Positions 61,487 to 64,000 of a stretch of DNA of 64,000 nt are shown here, piece by piece. The DNA is taken from NCBI RefSeq assembly GCF_032191465.1, contig NZ_JAQOUE010000002.1, positions 482,409 through 546,408 of the forward strand, given 5' to 3'. Both the position numbers and the translations under genes were made by a program. This DNA is from Candidatus Nitronereus thalassa. GTDB lineage: Bacteria; Nitrospirota; Nitrospiria; Nitrospirales; UBA8639. A model generated the notes under the pieces. It worked only from the letters and a program-made list of their open reading frames with translations. It was not told the origin of the DNA and searched no databases. Positions within the stretch are counted from its first letter, which is position 1; the number at the start of each line of letters is the position of its first letter.

Positions 61487-62077
61487 TCAATATAGAAGGT
61501 TGGCCCCAAATCCGGGAGTAATTCCCAACTTAACGTAAAAGGTCCATCGTGAAAGTTTCCCGAAGTCAAGTTTCCAAAACCGACGGCAAAGCTCAAAATA
61601 TTCGAGTACGACTTTTGTTTCACCTTTTTTAATTAAATCTCTAGCCAAGGACATATTGGGACCAAAGGAATCAAGATTAGAAGAGCCTGGTGTTTTTCCT
61701 GCATTAATTAAATATTCTTTTGCCTTTACCAAATCCCCATTTAAAAGAGCCAATCGACCTAAAACCATATTCCCATCGTGGACAGCATTCCAATAATTCC
61801 AATTGTTCTCAAAAGCCCCCATTAGACCTATTAGCTCCAAAGCATACAACCGTGCTTTGTCATATTCTTCAGCGGCAAAAGCTAATTTAGCCGCATCGCA
61901 CAAAATGTAGAATCTTTCCTCTGCGGATTTTGCCTTCTCAAGTTGGATTTCTTTTTCACTAAGTTTTCTAGCATGATTGGAAAATATATCTCCAGGTAAT
62001 ATTTCCAAGAAAATAAAGGAGAATAGGATTGGGATCAAGATGCCCAAACCAAGGGCATAAAGATATCGTGCTTTCAT
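61487..62077 (-). CDS. Hypothetical membrane-anchored helical protein
   Basis: A 196-residue protein with one N-terminal span (LYALGLGILIPILFSFIFLEILPGDIF) and a helical, TPR-like remainder (EKAKSAEERFYILCDAAKLAFAAEEYDKARLYALELIGLMG, LLNGDLVKAKEYLINAGKTPG). No family is recognised. The gene is more AT-rich than its neighbours. It converges on queF and lies 83 bp downstream of the DegT-type aminotransferase gene, which is transcribed in the same direction. Role unknown. Confidence 0.65.
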   Translation of the reverse strand: MKARYLYALGLGILIPILFSFIFLEILPGDIFSNHARKLSEKEIQLEKAKSAEERFYILCDAAKLAFAAEEYDKARLYALELIGLMGAFENNWNYWNAVHDGNMVLGRLALLNGDLVKAKEYLINAGKTPGSSNLDSFGPNMSLARDLIKKGETKVVLEYFELCRRFWKLDFGKLSRWTFYVKLGITPGFGANLLY

Positions 62078-62160
62078 CGAGTGCCCTTTTCAAAATGAAA
62101 AAATTGCACTGAATCTATATACACAATGGGATCTAGAAGAAAAAAGGAAAATGGGAATGG

Positions 62161-63279
62161 CTAGTGATTGGCATAAAAGTCTTTAATCGTGCTCACCACT
62201 AATTCCATTTGCGATTCTGGCAACTCAGGATAGACGGGTAGAGACAGCACTTCTGTGGCCATTCGTTCGGAAACGGGCAAATCACCCTTTTGATACCCCA
62301 GGGGTTGATAGCATTCTTGAAGATGTAAAGGAACTGGATAATAGACTTTATGTCCGATGCCATGTTCTTGTAAGTAGCTCATTAATTGATCACGATTCTG
62401 CGCGCGAATCGTATATTGGTTAAAGATATGCACATTGCCAGGAACGGTATGAGGCAACGTAATCCGGTTCAGCAAACCGGCATCGGCAAATAACCGATCA
62501 TAGGTCGCGGCATTTTGCTGACGCTTGGTATTCCATGTATTGAGATGAGGTAACTTCACCTGCAACACGGCTGCTTCCAGGGCATCAAGCCGGCTATTCA
62601 TCCCAATGTGATCATGGTGATAATCGGAACGACTCCCATGCACGCGCAAGGCCAAGAGTAAATCTTTCAAGGTTTCATCGTTGGTGGAGATCAACCCGCC
62701 GTCACCAACGCCCCCCAAATTTTTCGACGGAAAGAAACTGAAACACCCGGTATAGCCCATGGTGCCCGCTTTTTGTCCTTGCTGTTCCGCACCAATGGCT
62801 TGGCAAGCATCCTCGATGACCTTGACGCCATGTCGATTCGCCACCTCAAGAATCTTGCCCATGTCTGCGCATTGGCCAAACAGATGTACGGGAATAATAG
62901 CCTTCGTCCGAGACGTAATGTTCTTCTCAATCTGCTCGGGGTCCAGATTAAAGGTGTCAGCCTGAATGTCCACAAAAACCGGAGTGGCGCCTAATCGCGA
63001 AACTACACCCGCCGTGGAAAAGAAGGTAAAGGGCACCGTGATCACTTCATCACCAGGCTGAAGATTCAGCGTCATCAATGACAGCAAGAGTGCATCACTT
63101 CCCGAAGCCACCCCCACCGCATAGCGGCAACCTAAAAAGGTCGCCACCTGTTTTTCAAAGGTGCTGACGCGTTCCCCCAAAATAAAACTTTGGTCGTCAC
63201 AAACCCCTTCAATCGCCGAAAGCACGTCGGCGCGAATCTCTTTAAACTGCGCTTTTAAATCTAACAATGGAACTTTCAC
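62161..63279 (-). CDS. DegT/DnrJ/EryC1/StrS-family sugar aminotransferase
   Basis: A 372-residue PLP enzyme of the nucleotide-sugar aminotransferase family: VPLLDLKAQFKEIRADVLSAIEGV at the N-terminus, GVASGSDALLLSLMTLNLQPGDEVITVPFTFFSTAGVV, and EDACQAIGAEQQGQKAGTMG. The PLP-lysine is in SFFPSKNLGGVGDGGLIST near residue 185. The C-terminal HLQECYQPLGYQKGDLPVSERMATEVLSLPVYPEL is typical. It would add an amino group to a UDP- or dTDP-keto sugar for surface glycans. The start is GTG 63279 with AGGAG about 10 nt upstream. No other sugar genes adjoin it. Confidence 0.9.
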   Translation of the reverse strand: MKVPLLDLKAQFKEIRADVLSAIEGVCDDQSFILGERVSTFEKQVATFLGCRYAVGVASGSDALLLSLMTLNLQPGDEVITVPFTFFSTAGVVSRLGATPVFVDIQADTFNLDPEQIEKNITSRTKAIIPVHLFGQCADMGKILEVANRHGVKVIEDACQAIGAEQQGQKAGTMGYTGCFSFFPSKNLGGVGDGGLISTNDETLKDLLLALRVHGSRSDYHHDHIGMNSRLDALEAAVLQVKLPHLNTWNTKRQQNAATYDRLFADAGLLNRITLPHTVPGNVHIFNQYTIRAQNRDQLMSYLQEHGIGHKVYYPVPLHLQECYQPLGYQKGDLPVSERMATEVLSLPVYPELPESQMELVVSTIKDFYANH

Positions 63280-63550
63280 GGATATTCATTCTCCTGGTAC
63301 GATGGGTAAATATTCGAATTTTTCTCGTAACTGCTCTTGGATATGTGTTCTTTTTGGGGGGACAATCAGAACCGTTTTATACAGCACGGGAAACGGCCCT
63401 CCGAAAAGAGGCAGGATATTCAATCACACCTATTAAGAAGGAGCAAGTTATTTTCCCAACTATTGACGTCGAAAGATCGAAGTATTCCCGAACCACCCCG
63501 CTCACACCCTTTACCCTTTTGAAAATCCATGCTAAGTAGCCTGGGATCCC
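63280..63550 (+). other. Intergenic region with a possible small membrane protein frame
   Basis: A plus-strand frame from ATG 63267 to 63539 (90 codons) has a hydrophobic stretch (VNIRIFLVTALGYVFFLGG) and then a polar tail. It overlaps the start of the divergent DegT gene and has no ribosome site. It could be real if translation begins further in, but support is weak. Otherwise I see only promoter space for the two flanking genes. Confidence 0.2.
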
Positions 63551-64000
63551 ATGAAATACTGTAGCCTTTGCGGAGCCTTCACCACGTTTGCCATTCCTCC
63601 GGGTGATAACTTGCCCCGGCATGTGTGCCAGCAATGCCAGACTGTTCATTACCAAAACCCCAAAGTCGTCGTCGGCTGCATCCCGGAATGGCAGGACCAG
63701 ATTTTACTGTGCAAACGGGCCATTGAACCGCGCTATGGCTTATGGACTTTCCCTGCCGGGTTCATGGAAAATGACGAAACCATCGAACAGGCAGCCCTAC
63801 GAGAAACAGAAGAAGAGGCCAAGGCCAACGTCACCCTTACCGGACTTTATACCGTATTTAGCATTCCCCACGTCAGCCAGGTGTATCTCGTATTTCGTGG
63901 AACAATGAAGGACCCTACATTTGGGGCAGGAGAAGAAAGCTTGGAGGTCCAACTGTTTAATCTTGATCAAATTCCCTGGACAGAAATGGCTTTTACAGTT
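63551..64000 (+). CDS. Nudix hydrolase with N-terminal zinc ribbon (3' end beyond window)
   Basis: 150 codons are visible from ATG 63551 to the right edge. A zinc ribbon (CSLCG ... CQQC) is followed by VHYQNPKVVVGCI and the Nudix box with its Glu cluster: GFMENDETIEQAALRETEEEA. The architecture matches the NudC/ADP-ribose-type group that hydrolyses nucleotide diphosphate derivatives such as NAD(H) or FAD/CoA. The specific substrate cannot be named. The end of the gene is missing. Confidence 0.85.
   Translation, partial: MKYCSLCGAFTTFAIPPGDNLPRHVCQQCQTVHYQNPKVVVGCIPEWQDQILLCKRAIEPRYGLWTFPAGFMENDETIEQAALRETEEEAKANVTLTGLYTVFSIPHVSQVYLVFRGTMKDPTFGAGEESLEVQLFNLDQIPWTEMAFTV

Noticed and set aside
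1..64000. CRISPR arrays, tRNA or rRNA genes, insertion sequences or prophage
   Set aside because: No regularly spaced direct repeats, no cloverleaf or TTCGAATCC-type T-loop, no rRNA segments and no transposase, integrase or phage structural motifs were found.

Overview
The window looks like part of the chromosome of a Nitrospira-like bacterium (phylum Nitrospirota), most likely a chemolithoautotrophic nitrite oxidiser. This is inferred from gene content, not from a marker gene. The support is two long cytochrome bd-like oxidases of the type described in Nitrospira, an operon linking one of them to membrane-bound c-type cytochromes and an ethylbenzene-dehydrogenase-like (NxrC-like) haem protein, FGE-fold proteins beside them, and many secreted copper proteins. 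GC content is moderate, slightly under half by eye. Most genes are on the minus strand, packed in operons. I see no tRNA, rRNA, IS element, phage gene or CRISPR array.

Layout. 1-9.5 kb: a truncated membrane sensor, then a minus-strand housekeeping run (mobA, a GT9 glycosyltransferase, argS, tgt, yajC, secD, secF). 9.5-16.3 kb: respiratory operon 1, transcribed right to left: two unannotated micro-ORFs (38 and 37 aa, one membrane span each), a bd-like oxidase, a strong intercistronic hairpin, two membrane-anchored cytochromes c and a dihaem/EBDH-domain protein, closed by a strong terminator. 16.3-24.8 kb: a third micro-ORF, two FGE-fold proteins without the catalytic cysteines, a glycine-rich membrane protein, a DUF3047 protein, a second bd-like oxidase, a polytopic membrane protein, a zinc-ribbon/PCP_red protein, a DUF420 protein and an O-methyltransferase. 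25-41 kb: a copper-protein region with three secreted cupredoxins carrying a Cys-x2-His-x2-Met motif, a YyaL-like thioredoxin-fold protein, a HEAT-repeat protein, a LolA-like protein and a 1718-residue multicopper oxidase with a LysM domain inside it. Beyond are a D-amino-acid aminotransferase, a chagasin-like inhibitor, a Rieske protein, a DUF192 protein and a fourth cupredoxin with a His-rich ligand set. 41-51.6 kb: envelope proteins, a DUF151 protein, a metallo-beta-lactamase-fold hydrolase, gltBD and cysC. 51.6-53.5 kb: an AT-rich gap and an acyltransferase. 53.7-60.7 kb: a polyprenyl diphosphate synthase and a minus-strand cluster that reads as a polar-lipid or polymer head-group pathway: a split phosphonopyruvate/sulfopyruvate decarboxylase, an AEP-type transaminase, a choline-phosphate/AEP-type cytidylyltransferase, a CDP-alcohol phosphatidyltransferase fused to a degenerate nucleotidyltransferase domain, and a YbhN-like membrane protein. 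No PEP mutase is present. 61-64 kb: queF, a hypothetical protein, a DegT-type aminotransferase and a truncated Nudix hydrolase.

How the genes fit together. Respiratory operon 1 could carry electrons from a periplasmic haem donor through the cytochromes c to the bd-like oxidase. The copper region supplies periplasmic electron carriers and a large oxidase whose substrate is unknown; Mn(II) or another metal is possible. The 54-61 kb cluster suggests an unusual aminoethylphosphonate-containing lipid or glycan. Small palindromic intergenic repeats lie in and beside that cluster, and one supplies the last codons and stop of the decarboxylase beta subunit.
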